Part shown: positions 24,313 to 33,858 of the stretch, in pieces | Numbering within the stretch: position 1 is the stretch's first letter | Layout: every line of letters starts with the position of its first letter | The notes under the pieces: generated by a model | What the model was told of the DNA's origin: nothing | The model's input: the letters and a program-made list of their open reading frames with translations, nothing else | Databases searched by the model: none | From: Hymenobacter negativus | GTDB taxonomy: Bacteria > Bacteroidota > Bacteroidia > Cytophagales > Hymenobacteraceae | Direction of reading: 5' to 3' | Length of the DNA stretch: 64,000 bases | NCBI RefSeq assembly: GCF_016056375.1 | Contig: NZ_JAEDAE010000002.1 | Location: 663,298-727,297 of the forward strand | Position numbers and translations under genes: made by a program

Positions 24313-25707
24313 CTACCGCACCCGGTAGCCGCTCACAGCATAAAACAGCAGGTACAGGTAGCACAGCGCCGGCACTACAAATGCTACCCGCAGCCCGCCG
24401 CCGTGCGTGGCAATGAAGCCCATGAGCGGCGGAATGAGCGCCCCGCCCACAATGGCCATAATCAAATAGGAAGAACCCTGCTTGGTGAACGGCCCCAGCC
24501 CGGTGATGGCCAGCGGGAAAATCACGGGCCACATAATTGAGTTCATTAGCCCGCAGAGCACGATGAGCCACAGGGCCGTTTCGCCGGTGCTCAGGATGCT
24601 CGCGCCTACCAGCGCCGTACCGGCCGCGCATACCGCCACCAGCAGCACCCGGTTGTGGAATTTGAGCAGCAGCGGAATGCCCACCACCCGCCCAATGAGC
24701 GAGCCAAACCAATATGACGACACCAGCACCGCGCCCACCGCTTTGGTGAAGCCGGCCGTGGTATCGATGGCCGAGGGCTCCTTGCCGAACAGCACCAGCG
24801 CGTAGTTGGTAGCCACGTTCAGACCCTGCACCAGACTTTGGGTGAAGGCCGAAAGCTGCCGGATGCCTTGCGATTCGCCGTAGCGAATCAGGAACGAGCC
24901 CAGCCCAACTTCTACGCCGACATACACGAAAATGGCCGCGATGCCCAGCACTAGGTGTGGAAACGCCAACGCCGAAGTACGCCCCGCCGCCATAGGACGC
25001 GCTTCTTCAGCCGCTTCTTCGGGAATACCTTCGATGTCGGGCAGCTTGACAAGAAAGAAAAACAGCGCCGCCAGTAGCACCAGAAACACGGCCAGACCTA
25101 TATAAGGACCTTTGACGAGTTGCGATTCCTCGGCCAGCCGCTCCGTCAGGGGCAGGGCGGCCAGCCGGGCCTTGAGGGCCACCGAGCCGCCGAACAGCAC
25201 CAACCCACCCACAAGCGGCGACAACGCCCCGCCAAAGTTGTTGGCCACGCCCACCACGCTCACCCGCGCCGCCGCGCCCCGCGCCGGCCCGAGGATGCTC
25301 ACGTAAGGATTCGCGGCCACTTGCAGCAGCGTAATGCCCGCGCCCAGCGTAGCCAGCGCCGTGAGAAATAGCGCAAAGGCCCGCGAGTCGGCCGCCGGAA
25401 TGAATAGTAGTGCACCGCCCGCCATCACCAACAGCCCCACCACGATGCCGCGCTGGTAACCCAGCTTTTTCAGGACCCAGCCGGCCGGCAGTGACATCAG
25501 AAAGTAAGCCCCGAAAAAAGCCGACTGCACCGCCGAAGACTGCAAATCGGTGAGCTGGCACACGTCTTTCAAATACGGCATCAGCACGTCGTTGAAATTG
25601 GTAACTGCCCCAAACAGAAAGAACAGGGTGGTCATCAGCACCATGGGGCCGGCGTAGGAGCGAGCGGGTGCGGCAGTCGTAGCCGCCGAAGAAACAGGAA
25701 TAGCCAT
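24313..25707 (-). CDS. Sugar MFS transporter, FucP family
   Basis: A 464-residue inner-membrane sugar:proton symporter with about 12 helices. The start at ATG 25707 removes six codons of open frame. Family features include FFLFGAVTNFNDVLMPYLKD in helix 1, FGAYFLMSLPAGWVLKKLGY after helix 2, and NPYVSILGP in helix 5, as in the L-fucose permease group. The acidic residue in the first helix region is kept (FNDVL). Glucose, galactose or fucose are all possible substrates. No sugar-catabolic genes lie nearby to decide. Confidence 0.9.
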   Translation of the reverse strand: MAIPVSSAATTAAPARSYAGPMVLMTTLFFLFGAVTNFNDVLMPYLKDVCQLTDLQSSAVQSAFFGAYFLMSLPAGWVLKKLGYQRGIVVGLLVMAGGALLFIPAADSRAFALFLTALATLGAGITLLQVAANPYVSILGPARGAAARVSVVGVANNFGGALSPLVGGLVLFGGSVALKARLAALPLTERLAEESQLVKGPYIGLAVFLVLLAALFFFLVKLPDIEGIPEEAAEEARPMAAGRTSALAFPHLVLGIAAIFVYVGVEVGLGSFLIRYGESQGIRQLSAFTQSLVQGLNVATNYALVLFGKEPSAIDTTAGFTKAVGAVLVSSYWFGSLIGRVVGIPLLLKFHNRVLLVAVCAAGTALVGASILSTGETALWLIVLCGLMNSIMWPVIFPLAITGLGPFTKQGSSYLIMAIVGGALIPPLMGFIATHGGGLRVAFVVPALCYLYLLFYAVSGYRVR

Positions 25708-25723
25708 ACGCGGCGGAAGGTAC

Positions 25724-25749
25724 AAAAAAACCGGCCACAGGGGCCGGTT
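25724..25749 (-). terminator. Terminator of the TMEM175-like gene
   Basis: On the minus strand AACCGGCCCC-TGT-GGCCGGTT is followed by seven T's. Confidence 0.8.
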
Positions 25750-25837
25750 AGGTGAAGAAACACGCGCGCCGCCAATACCGGGCCTCGTACTATTTGGGAA
25801 CTGCTGGGCGGTAGCCTGATTGGCGGAAAACAGGTAA

Positions 25838-26497
25838 TCAGAAAGTAGTTGTCCTTACCCTATCAGGGCTAATACCTTTTCGCTTCTGACTGGCTATGTA
25901 AACCATGACAAAAAACAAGACAGGTATTTTAAAAAATAGTAAGAAGAAGGCGATTTTAGGAACGAAGAAACTCAATACGGTGCAGATTAAACCATTTGCC
26001 ATATCGAAATTGAACATGAGCCGAAAGCGCTTGCGCTCTTCATCGGATATTTTTTCGGCATCAATGTAATTGTGCTTTATATCAGCACCATCCCAAATAG
26101 CATTTTGGAATATGGATAGGGCCAGAATATTTAAGCTATATAAAAATATGGCCGCCGAATCGCCAAAATGCGTGCTTAATAGACTGGTAGAAAAAGGAAG
26201 AATAACGATAAAGAAGAGCCACAAAATATTGTAACCCATTGCATATCCATTCATCTTGTGAATGTAGCTGTACATCTGGTGGTGCATGCGCCAAAAACTG
26301 GCAATGTTGATGAATGACAGCAGAAATGCGAGGTAGTTCTTCCAGGGCAAAAGCAAATCCTGGAACGTAAGGTGATGGCCTTCTGGCAAATCCAGTTTCA
26401 GATTCAGCGCTAGCAAGGTGATAGCAATGGCAACGATGGCATCGCTGAAAAACAAGACCCGTTCAAAGGGAATTTCCTTTTTCTGTATATCGCTCAT
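25838..26497 (-). CDS. TMEM175/DUF1211 family potassium channel-like protein
   Basis: The 219-residue protein from ATG 26497 has the signature FSDAIVAIAITLLALNL at residues 18-34, the pore-lining first helix with the FSD motif of TMEM175 channels. Six membrane helices are visible, as in bacterial single-repeat TMEM175 (tetrameric K+ channels of the inner membrane). The open frame extends far upstream antisense to the neighbouring methyltransferase, which is not credible coding. The gene is clearly AT-richer than its neighbours, which suggests transfer. Confidence 0.9.
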   Translation of the reverse strand: MSDIQKKEIPFERVLFFSDAIVAIAITLLALNLKLDLPEGHHLTFQDLLLPWKNYLAFLLSFINIASFWRMHHQMYSYIHKMNGYAMGYNILWLFFIVILPFSTSLLSTHFGDSAAIFLYSLNILALSIFQNAIWDGADIKHNYIDAEKISDEERKRFRLMFNFDMANGLICTVLSFFVPKIAFFLLFFKIPVLFFVMVYIASQKRKGISPDRVRTTTF

Positions 26498-26665
26498 GCT
26501 GTTGGAATAACCGTCGGTATTTGCCTCGAAACAGCCAATTGCGAGAAAGCCGCTGAAAGGGGATGATGCCCGCGATGGTGCTGCGTAAATATAGCCAGCC
26601 GGCGCACGGCTGTTAGAATTCGCCGGGTGGTTCCTGGGTGGGGCGAACCTACGGCCCCTGTGCCC

Positions 26666-26673
26666 GACCTTTG
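26666..26673 (+). promoter_or_regulatory. Likely -7 box of the RlmL-like gene
   Basis: GACCTTTG, one base off TAnnTTTG, ends 7 nt before ATG 26681. It again implies a leaderless or nearly leaderless transcript. Confidence 0.4.
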
Positions 26674-26680
26674 CAGGACT

Positions 26681-27859
26681 ATGCACCTCACCGCCACCAC
26701 CCAGTTCGGCTTGGAAGAACTGCTCGCCGACGAGCTCTACGCCCTCGGGGCCGATATCACGCACGTGGGCTCCCGCGCCGTCGAGTTCATCGGCGACCAC
26801 CGCTTGCTGTATGAAGTGGCCCTCTGGAGTCGCCTCTCGATGCGCCTGCTGCGCCCTTTCGCTGCATTTTATGCTGCCGATGAAAAGGCGCTGTATCGCG
26901 AAGTAAGCCGCATCGACTGGCAGGATTTTATCGGCCCGGGCCAGACGTTTGCCATCACGCCCGTGGTGAACCGCTCCACCTTTGAGCATTCGCTGTTCGT
27001 GGCCCAGCTCACCAAGGACGCCATCGTGGACCAGTTCCGGGCCCGCACCGGCGAGCGGCCCAGCATCGACACGCGCAACCCCGACATCCGCCTGCACCTG
27101 CGCATGACGGAAAACGAAGTCATCCTCAGCCTCGACGCGGCCGGCGACTCGCTGCACCGCCGCGGCTACCGCCAGGGCACCAACGAGGCCCCGCTGAACG
27201 AGGTGCTGGCCGCCGGCCTGGTCTTACTTTCGGGTTGGAATGGCAAAAAGCCGCTTATCGACCCCATGTGCGGCTCGGCTACCATCCTCACCGAGGCGGG
27301 CCTCATCAGCCAGCGCATCGCGCCCGGCCTGTTCCACCAGGGCAGGTTCGGCTTCGAAAACTGGTACGACTTCGACCCCGAACTCTGGAATCAGGTGCGC
27401 GAAGAAGCCAAAGCGCAGCGCCTTGAAGAGCCGCAGGCTTACCTGGCCGGCTCCGACCTCGACCCCAAAACCATTGACCTGGCCGCCGCCAACATCACCG
27501 CCGCCGGCCTGGAAGATTGCATCCGCCTCTCGGTGCGCGACGTGAAGGACGCCGTCGCCCCGGCCAGGGAGGAGCCGGGCATTGTGCTCACCAATCCGCC
27601 CTACGGCGAGCGGATAGGAGATGAGGCCCAGATGGCGGCGTTGTATAAGACAATTGGCGACACGCTGAAAACAGGCTTTCAGGGCTACAATGCGTTTGTG
27701 TTTACCGGCAATCTGGAAGCGGCCAAGAGCATCGGGCTGAAGCCGGCGCGGCGTATTCCGCTGTTTAACGGGCCGATTGACTGCCGGCTTTTGAAATATG
27801 AACTGTATCGGGGCTCACGCCGTGAGCCGAGGCCGGCCGAGGGCCCAGCCAAAAACTAA
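26681..27859 (+). CDS. THUMP-domain 23S rRNA methyltransferase, RlmL-like
   Basis: A 392-residue cytoplasmic enzyme. The start at ATG 26681 gives MHLTATTQFGLEELLADELY, the typical N-terminus; 18 upstream codons are excluded by the promoter position. The THUMP domain (about 45-160) is followed by a Rossmann methyltransferase domain with the SAM-binding DPMCGSATILTEA and the catalytic TNPPYGERIG, as in RlmL/RlmK-type N2-guanine methyltransferases. The shorter length shows that only the RlmL half is present. The target base is inferred from the family. Confidence 0.92.
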   Translation: MHLTATTQFGLEELLADELYALGADITHVGSRAVEFIGDHRLLYEVALWSRLSMRLLRPFAAFYAADEKALYREVSRIDWQDFIGPGQTFAITPVVNRSTFEHSLFVAQLTKDAIVDQFRARTGERPSIDTRNPDIRLHLRMTENEVILSLDAAGDSLHRRGYRQGTNEAPLNEVLAAGLVLLSGWNGKKPLIDPMCGSATILTEAGLISQRIAPGLFHQGRFGFENWYDFDPELWNQVREEAKAQRLEEPQAYLAGSDLDPKTIDLAAANITAAGLEDCIRLSVRDVKDAVAPAREEPGIVLTNPPYGERIGDEAQMAALYKTIGDTLKTGFQGYNAFVFTGNLEAAKSIGLKPARRIPLFNGPIDCRLLKYELYRGSRREPRPAEGPAKN

Positions 27860-27917
27860 TCTGCTTGGAACTTCCCGCCCCCGGCTGTTATTTTTATCTA
27901 ATTACTCCATCTGCATT

Positions 27918-30164
27918 ATGTCCGATACCCTAACTACCGCTCCTCCCGACCTGCTGCCCGCCGCCCGCCAGGCCCTGAAACGGTACTACGGCTACGACAA
28001 TTTCCGCCCCATGCAGGGCGACATTATCCAGCACATTCTCGGCGGCAAAGACACCGTGGTGCTTATGCCTACGGGGGGCGGCAAATCGGTTTGCTTCCAG
28101 ATTCCGGCGGTGGTGTCGGAAGGCACCTGCGTGGTGGTTTCGCCCCTCATCGCCCTGATGAAGGACCAGGTGGAAGCCCTGAAAGCCAACGGCATCGCGG
28201 CGGCCTACATCAACAGCAGCGTGGGCCAGAGCGAGGCCAACGACATTGCCCGCGCCGCCACCGGCGGCTACCTCAAGCTGCTCTACGTGAGCCCCGAAAA
28301 GCTGCTGAGCGACGGCTTCCTGCAGTTTCTGACGCGGGTCAACATCAGCCTGTTTGCCATCGACGAGGCGCACTGTATTTCGAGTTGGGGCCACGACTTC
28401 CGGCCGGAATACACCCAACTGGGCCAGTTGCGGAACCACTTCCCCAGCACGCCAATCATCGCCCTCACGGCCACGGCCGACCGCCTCACCAAGCGCGACA
28501 TCATTACCCAGCTCAACCTCAGCGAGCCCAAGGTCTTCCTGTCCAGCTTCGACCGGCCGAATATCAACCTGATTGTGCGCGGCGGCCAAGACCGTATCAA
28601 TTCGATTATCGACTACATCGGCCGCCACCCGCAGGACCCCGGCATTATTTATTGCCTTTCGCGTAAAACCTGCGAAACCATTGCGCAGAAGCTTATTGCC
28701 AAGGGCGTGAAGGCCGGCCACTACCACGCCGGCATGACGCCCCTGCAGCGCGGCAAGGTGCAGGAAGCCTTTTTGCAGGACGATTTGCAGGTCATCGTGG
28801 CCACCATTGCCTTCGGCATGGGCATCGACAAGAGTAACGTGCGGTGGGTGATGCACTACAACCTGCCGAAAAACATCGAGGGCTACTACCAGGAAATCGG
28901 CCGGGCCGGACGCGACGGCGCGCCCAGCACCGCCATCCTGTTCTACAGCTTCGCCGACGTGATGCAGATGCGCGAGATGGTGACCAAGGACGTGCCCGCC
29001 CGCCAGGCCCAGCTCAACACCGCCAAGCTGGAGCGCATGCAACAGTTTGCCGAAGCCGCCTCGTGCCGCCGCAAAATTCTGCTCAACTACTTCTCCGAAA
29101 CGCTGGGCGAAGACTGCGGCAACTGCGATATCTGCCGCAACCCGCCCACCACGTTCGACGGGACTTTGATTGCCCAGAAAGCTCTCTCGGCCGTGTTTCG
29201 CAGCCGCGAGAAAGTGGCTATCAATCTGCTGATTGACATCCTGCGCGGCATGCGCAACCAGGCCGTGCTGCAAGGCGGCTACGACCAGATTAAGACCTAC
29301 GGCGCGGGCTCCGACCTCCCTTACCTCGACTGGTACAGCTACATTCACCAGATGCTGAACGACGGCCTGTTCTATATTGCCTACGAGGAAGGCTACGCCC
29401 TGAAAATCACCGAGCGCGGCCACGAGGTGCTGAAAGGCCAGCTTACCCTGCCGCTCAAGAAATTCCAGCCCAGCGAGAAGGCCGAAAAGCCCACCCGCGC
29501 CGGTAAGAAAGCTGCCAACGCTACTGCGGCGGCTACTTTCGGCACGCCCGAGGCGCAGCTGTTCGACAAGCTCCGCAAGCTGCGCAAGCAGATTGCCGAC
29601 GAGCAGGGGGTGCCGCCCTACGTGGTGTTCTCCGACGCCACGCTGCAGGAAATGGCCGCCGAGCGCCCCGTGAATCGGGTGGGCATGCTGGGCATTTCGG
29701 GTGTGGGCATGAAGAAGTTCGAAACCTACGGCGAAGCCTTTATCCGCCTCATTCTGGAGCACGGCGGGGGCGGCCAGTACGTGCCGTCCGATTCGGACAG
29801 CATGTTCAACGAGCCCCGCCCGCGCCTCACGGCGGCCGACAAAGCCGATAAGCCGGTGAGCGACTCCGAAGACGCCACCATCCAGTTCCACCAGATGGGC
29901 CTCACGCCTGAGGACATTTCCGAGCGCCGCGGCCTGGCCCTGAGCACCGTGAAAACCCACCTCTACAACGCCTACGCCAAGGGCCGCGAGCTGCGCATCC
30001 ACGATTTTGTGAGCGACAAGGAGCTGGCCGAAATCTTCACGGCCCGCGCCCAACTCGGCGGCGACCCCACGCTGCGCGACCTGTTCGACCACCTGCGCGA
30101 GAAGTTCGACTACTTCCAGCTGCGCATGGCCGCGCTGTACCACAAGCGGTTGCGCGGGCAGTAG
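27918..30164 (+). CDS. recQ: ATP-dependent DNA helicase RecQ
   Basis: The protein has 748 residues from ATG 27918. The helicase core has Walker A MPTGGGKSVCFQIP, the box FAIDEAHCISSWGHDFRPEY, the ATIAFGMGIDKSNVRWVMHY segment and QEIGRAGRDG. The zinc-binding site (CRRKILLNYF...CGNCDIC), an RQC winged helix (about 400-510) and an HRDC domain (about 530-620) follow. The C-terminus adds a helix-turn-helix extension (LTPEDISERRGLALSTVKTH) common in Bacteroidota RecQ. It unwinds recombination and repair intermediates. A terminator follows. Confidence 0.97.
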   Translation: MSDTLTTAPPDLLPAARQALKRYYGYDNFRPMQGDIIQHILGGKDTVVLMPTGGGKSVCFQIPAVVSEGTCVVVSPLIALMKDQVEALKANGIAAAYINSSVGQSEANDIARAATGGYLKLLYVSPEKLLSDGFLQFLTRVNISLFAIDEAHCISSWGHDFRPEYTQLGQLRNHFPSTPIIALTATADRLTKRDIITQLNLSEPKVFLSSFDRPNINLIVRGGQDRINSIIDYIGRHPQDPGIIYCLSRKTCETIAQKLIAKGVKAGHYHAGMTPLQRGKVQEAFLQDDLQVIVATIAFGMGIDKSNVRWVMHYNLPKNIEGYYQEIGRAGRDGAPSTAILFYSFADVMQMREMVTKDVPARQAQLNTAKLERMQQFAEAASCRRKILLNYFSETLGEDCGNCDICRNPPTTFDGTLIAQKALSAVFRSREKVAINLLIDILRGMRNQAVLQGGYDQIKTYGAGSDLPYLDWYSYIHQMLNDGLFYIAYEEGYALKITERGHEVLKGQLTLPLKKFQPSEKAEKPTRAGKKAANATAAATFGTPEAQLFDKLRKLRKQIADEQGVPPYVVFSDATLQEMAAERPVNRVGMLGISGVGMKKFETYGEAFIRLILEHGGGGQYVPSDSDSMFNEPRPRLTAADKADKPVSDSEDATIQFHQMGLTPEDISERRGLALSTVKTHLYNAYAKGRELRIHDFVSDKELAEIFTARAQLGGDPTLRDLFDHLREKFDYFQLRMAALYHKRLRGQ

Positions 30165-30185
30165 CGCATCAGCCAATAAATGGAG

Positions 30186-30218
30186 AAGGCCCGCCGTTAG
30201 CAACGGCGGGCTTTTTTA
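30186..30218 (+). terminator. Terminator of recQ
   Basis: GCCCGCCGTT pairs with AACGGCGGGC, followed by six T's. Confidence 0.9.
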
Positions 30219-30251
30219 TTTATAGGTTCCCGCCTGATTCTGTTGCGCTGC

Positions 30252-30926
30252 ATGGTCCGAAAACTCTTACTCGCCCTCGTGGCCCTCGTCATCGCCGCCT
30301 TCGCGGGCCTGATGCTCACCAAAACGCTGCCCTACTACACTTTCGAAAAGGGCATCCACTTCCTCACCACCAAGAGCGACGAAACCAACGACAGCCCCGT
30401 GTTTCGGCTGGGTTTCTACGTGCACATCACCACCAGTTTGCTGGTGCTGGTGGCCGGGCTGCTGCAGTTTATGCCGGTGCTGGCGCGGCGCGGGCCGGGG
30501 TTGCACCGGCAGCTGGGCAAGTTCTACGTGGTGGGCATTCTGGCGCTGGCGGCGCCGTCGGGCCTCATCCTGGCCTATTTTGCCAACGGCGGGCTGGCCG
30601 CGCAGGTGGGCTTCACGCTGCAATGCCTGGTGTGGTGGCTCTGTACCTGGAAAGCCTACCGTGCCGCCCGCCAGCGCCAGTGGAGCCTGCACGTCGACTG
30701 GATGCTGCGGTCCTTCGCCGTGACGCTGGCCGCCCTGGCCCTGCGCGGCGAGAGCTACGTGATGTACTACGTGTTCGAAACCAAGCCGATAGAAACGTAT
30801 CTGACCGTAACTTGGCTTTCGTGGGTAGGCAATTTGATTCTGATGGAAATTCTGTTGGAAGTAGGGTTGGGGCGGTATTTTCTGCAGGAATTTATGCCGG
30901 ACCTGCGGCGTAAATTGGTCGCATGA
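30252..30926 (+). CDS. DUF2306 family membrane protein
   Basis: The 224-residue inner-membrane protein has about six helices. The family features are a helix bearing HITTSLLVLVAGLLQFMP, the conserved GLHRQLGKFYVVGI, and a later histidine in WSLHVDWMLRSFAVTLAA. These histidines are suggestive of haem or metal binding but are not proven. An ATG three codons upstream is possible. Its stop overlaps the start of the next lipoprotein gene (ATGA), so the two are translationally coupled. Confidence 0.85.
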   Translation: MVRKLLLALVALVIAAFAGLMLTKTLPYYTFEKGIHFLTTKSDETNDSPVFRLGFYVHITTSLLVLVAGLLQFMPVLARRGPGLHRQLGKFYVVGILALAAPSGLILAYFANGGLAAQVGFTLQCLVWWLCTWKAYRAARQRQWSLHVDWMLRSFAVTLAALALRGESYVMYYVFETKPIETYLTVTWLSWVGNLILMEILLEVGLGRYFLQEFMPDLRRKLVA

Positions 30927-31882
30927 AAAAGACGCTCTACCCGTTTCTGTTGGCACTGTCGGTAGTGGCGTGTCAGCAGCATCCACCAGAAGGGCAAGGC
31001 GGGTCCGTTGCAGCGGCAGCAGCTTCGGTTCCGGTAATCGGCACTTCTGCTAAAATGCAGTCAGTTGGTAAAGCACCCGCTCCGGCCGATACAATGCCAC
31101 CGGTGCCAGTACGTTTCAGTATGGTACTGCGGACAGACATTCGGTCGCGTCCCGTCACGGATTCAGCCGATATAAGGGGCTTTTTTGGTAAGCATGATTT
31201 AGCGCCGCTCATCCAGAATATCCAGAGAAATCAGTACGACCGTTCAATGAATGGATTCCTGGGGCCAAACAGCTACCGTACGGAAGTGGTGATAACCGCT
31301 GCTCGCAGAAGCCCGCAAACCCCGTTTGCTTACTTCGTAGAGGGACTAACCCGCACCAAAAAGCGTATTGCGCCTTTCCAGGGCCAAATCGCATTCGATT
31401 CATTGGCCATCGAGCCAATGTTGACCGCTGAGGACGAGCAGAATATTAAGAACTGGTCAATGATGACAACTGTGCGTCTTGATGATGACAAAGTTGTAAA
31501 GCGCTATTCAGTAAAGGGCAAGGTGATGCTGGCAGAACCACCGGCAGCAGCACAAGCCCGGTTGTTCGACGGCCGCGTAGTGATGGAATTAGAACTTACT
31601 AAACAAGGCCGTCTCTATGTTAGTACCCCCTTTTTGCACGGACCCTCGCAAGGTGGCGAACAGAAATATGCCGGCCATTGGAAGGATAGCAAAACCGGCC
31701 AGTTGACTCCCACCGTTTGGGTTCAAAGCATCATTGGCTACGGCCCATTTATTCACGAGGATTTTGTGATTGGCGAACGGGACATTGAAATTAACCCCAA
31801 GTATGCCAAACAAGGGTGGAATAGCTACTGGCAGAACGACGAATGGTGGGCCAAATCCCCCAAACCAAAACTCAACCTATAA
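30923..31882 (+). CDS. Lipoprotein with an IGERD...NDEWW C-terminal domain, unknown family
   Basis: The 319-residue protein has a signal peptide with lipobox SVVAC (cysteine 17). A low-complexity linker is followed by a beta-rich domain. Its end, VIGERDIEINPKYAKQGW-N-S-Y-WQNDEWW, recurs with small changes in the next gene, so the two are paralogues. It starts inside the stop of the DUF2306 gene. The base composition is noticeably AT-richer than that of its paralogue, so they may have arrived separately or diverged long ago. No function can be given. Confidence 0.8.
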   Translation: MKKTLYPFLLALSVVACQQHPPEGQGGSVAAAAASVPVIGTSAKMQSVGKAPAPADTMPPVPVRFSMVLRTDIRSRPVTDSADIRGFFGKHDLAPLIQNIQRNQYDRSMNGFLGPNSYRTEVVITAARRSPQTPFAYFVEGLTRTKKRIAPFQGQIAFDSLAIEPMLTAEDEQNIKNWSMMTTVRLDDDKVVKRYSVKGKVMLAEPPAAAQARLFDGRVVMELELTKQGRLYVSTPFLHGPSQGGEQKYAGHWKDSKTGQLTPTVWVQSIIGYGPFIHEDFVIGERDIEINPKYAKQGWNSYWQNDEWWAKSPKPKLNL

Positions 31883-31969
31883 TACTAAATTCACCACCGC
31901 CACCGTTAAGAATTCATAAGTGCCATCTAGCAATATAGCTGGCCTTAAAAAACCTTCTATTTCGGTTGT

Positions 31970-32776
31970 ATGCGGTACTTACTGCTTCTCACGGCGCCGG
32001 CGCTGCTCTTTGCTGCGCCCCAGCCCCAAAACCTGCCCAGCTTTTCGGGGCCAGCGGCCGGCCCGGCGGCCCCGCTGGCCGCCCCCGGAGCGGTGCTTAC
32101 CAATGCCACCCGCACGGCCTTGCTGGCCCGCACCAACTTAGGGAAACTATGGCAGCACCAGTCCCAGGCCGGCACCGAAGACGTGCTCAACGGCTGTTTC
32201 GGCTACGACGGGCGGCGGCTCGAATTTGTGTTTACCACCGTGCAACCCGACACCCATAGCCCCGGCCGCTACCTGGTAGCGGGCAAATTCCGCTGCTACG
32301 GCGACGTGACGCCCTTTCGCGGCAGCATCGAGCTGCAACAGGTGCAGCGCCTGCCGGCCAACATTCAAGTGTACGCCAACTACTCCGATGTTTCCAGCGT
32401 GCCCACCTATTGTGCCACGGGGGCTTTTGCGCTGCAGGCCACCAGCCGACAAGGTCTGGGTGGGCAGTTCACGGGCCGCATCGCGCTCGATTTCCAGCTC
32501 ACCCCCAACCGTCGCGCCGTGCTGATGGAAAACACCGCCAACTCCGCCACCCGCAACGGCGGCCTGCTCTTTGAAGGCAGCTGGGCCGACGGGCCGGGTA
32601 GCGAAACCACGCCCGTGCTCTGGAAACAGGGCATTGCTGTGACGCGCGAGGTGCTCACGCGCTTCGAAATCGGCGAGCGCGACGCCCACATCAACCCCAA
32701 ATACGCCCGCGTGGGCTGGAATAATTTCTGGAAAAACGACGAATGGTGGGTTGAAAGACAAATAGCTCGACGCTAA
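31970..32776 (+). CDS. Exported protein, paralogue of the preceding lipoprotein
   Basis: A 268-residue protein with an ordinary signal peptide (about 1-16, MRYLLLLTAPALLFAAP) instead of a lipobox. After a Pro/Ala-rich linker comes the shared beta-rich domain: GCFGYDGRRLEFVFTTVQPD, the central FRGSIELQQV, and the C-terminal IGERDAHINPKYARVGW plus NDEWW. Two cysteines near GKFRCYGD and PTYCATG may pair. It is probably periplasmic or secreted. No family recognised. Its GC content is typical of the chromosome. Confidence 0.8.
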   Translation: MRYLLLLTAPALLFAAPQPQNLPSFSGPAAGPAAPLAAPGAVLTNATRTALLARTNLGKLWQHQSQAGTEDVLNGCFGYDGRRLEFVFTTVQPDTHSPGRYLVAGKFRCYGDVTPFRGSIELQQVQRLPANIQVYANYSDVSSVPTYCATGAFALQATSRQGLGGQFTGRIALDFQLTPNRRAVLMENTANSATRNGGLLFEGSWADGPGSETTPVLWKQGIAVTREVLTRFEIGERDAHINPKYARVGWNNFWKNDEWWVERQIARR

Positions 32777-32893
32777 AGTGGTGGGCAGAAATTTATTAGC
32801 TAAGTGAATTAGTATCTTCGCACCTGCGTTGCTAACTTCACCAGCCGAATCTGCGTTAAGTCCAACGCCGCTCCCGGCTGTTGCCCCCCACCG

Positions 32894-33727
32894 ATGATTA
32901 ATACCAACCTCAAGTTTTGCCGGCGCGAACTCGCCCTCACGCAGGCCCAGATGGCCGAAAAGCTCGGCATCAAACGTTCCCTGGTGGGTGCCTACGAAGA
33001 AGGCCGCGCTGAGCCCCGCCTCGCCACGCTCGTCAACATGGCCCGCCTGTTCGGCATCACGCTCGACCAGCTCGTCACCACCGATTTCAGCAAGAAAAAG
33101 AACACCAAAATCATCGGCTCCTTGCCCGCGCCCGACCCCAACGCGCCCGGCGCCGATGCCGACGATAACCCCGAGCCGCCCACGCCGGCCGCCGGCGGCA
33201 AGCTCCGCGTGCTGGCCTTCACCGTGGACAAGGACCAGAACGAGAACATCGAGCTGGTGCCCCAGAAAGCTGCTGCCGGCTACCTCAACGGCTACGCCGA
33301 CCGCGAATACCTGGAGGTGCTGCCCAAGTTTCGTCTGCCCATGCTCTCGCAAACGGGCACCTACCGCGCCTTCGAAATTGCCGGGGACTCGATGCTGCCC
33401 ATTGCCAGCGGCACCGTCATCGTTGGCCGCTATGTAGAAGAATGGACCAACATTAAGGATGGTACGCCCTGCATTGTGGTGAGCTCGCGCGACGGCATCG
33501 TGTTCAAGCGCGTTTTCAATAAGATGCGTTCTGGAGCCATGTTCGTGCTGCACTCCGATAACCCGAACTTCTCGCCCTACGACGTGAAGGCCGATGATGT
33601 GCTCGAAATCTGGGAAGCCAAAAGCTACATCAGCAGCACGTTCCCTATTGCCGAGCTCTCGCTGGAGCGCGTGGCCAGCCTCGTGCTCGACCTGCAACAG
33701 CAGGTGGCGCTGCTGAAAAAAGCATAG
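32894..33727 (+). CDS. XRE-type regulator with S24/LexA-like peptidase domain
   Basis: The 277-residue protein has an N-terminal XRE helix-turn-helix (about 10-62: LTQAQMAEKLGIKRSLVGAY), a Pro/Asp-rich linker with no clear autocleavage site, and a C-terminal S24 fold. The serine is in EIAGDSMLP and the lysine in GIVFKRVFNK, so the Ser-Lys dyad of LexA and CI-type repressors is kept. The end is a coiled-coil-like helix (ERVASLVLDLQQQVALLKKA). Many Bacteroidota carry this architecture as a chromosomal regulator. Stress- or phage-type control is inferred. Confidence 0.88.
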   Translation: MINTNLKFCRRELALTQAQMAEKLGIKRSLVGAYEEGRAEPRLATLVNMARLFGITLDQLVTTDFSKKKNTKIIGSLPAPDPNAPGADADDNPEPPTPAAGGKLRVLAFTVDKDQNENIELVPQKAAAGYLNGYADREYLEVLPKFRLPMLSQTGTYRAFEIAGDSMLPIASGTVIVGRYVEEWTNIKDGTPCIVVSSRDGIVFKRVFNKMRSGAMFVLHSDNPNFSPYDVKADDVLEIWEAKSYISSTFPIAELSLERVASLVLDLQQQVALLKKA

Positions 33728-33754
33728 CCCTGAACTGCCGTTTGAAAATGCCGC

Positions 33755-33783
33755 AAGCCCTTCCGCACTCCGGAAGGGCTTTG
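33755..33783 (+). terminator. Terminator of the XRE/S24 gene
   Basis: AAGCCCTTCCG pairs with CGGAAGGGCTT around a short loop, followed by a brief T-run. Confidence 0.7.
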
Positions 33784-33858
33784 CTGTGCGGGGTGGGGCC
33801 AACTTCCGGCCCGCCCCGCGCGTATGGGAGGCACGCCATACCCTCTCGTCTCCAAGCT

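Noticed and set aside
27930..30203. Minus-strand open frame of 757 codons
   Set aside because: It is a mirror of recQ with no recognisable domain.
32147..33802. Minus-strand open frame of 551 codons
   Set aside because: It crosses three regions antisense to real genes and is rich in Gly, His and Val as shadow frames usually are.
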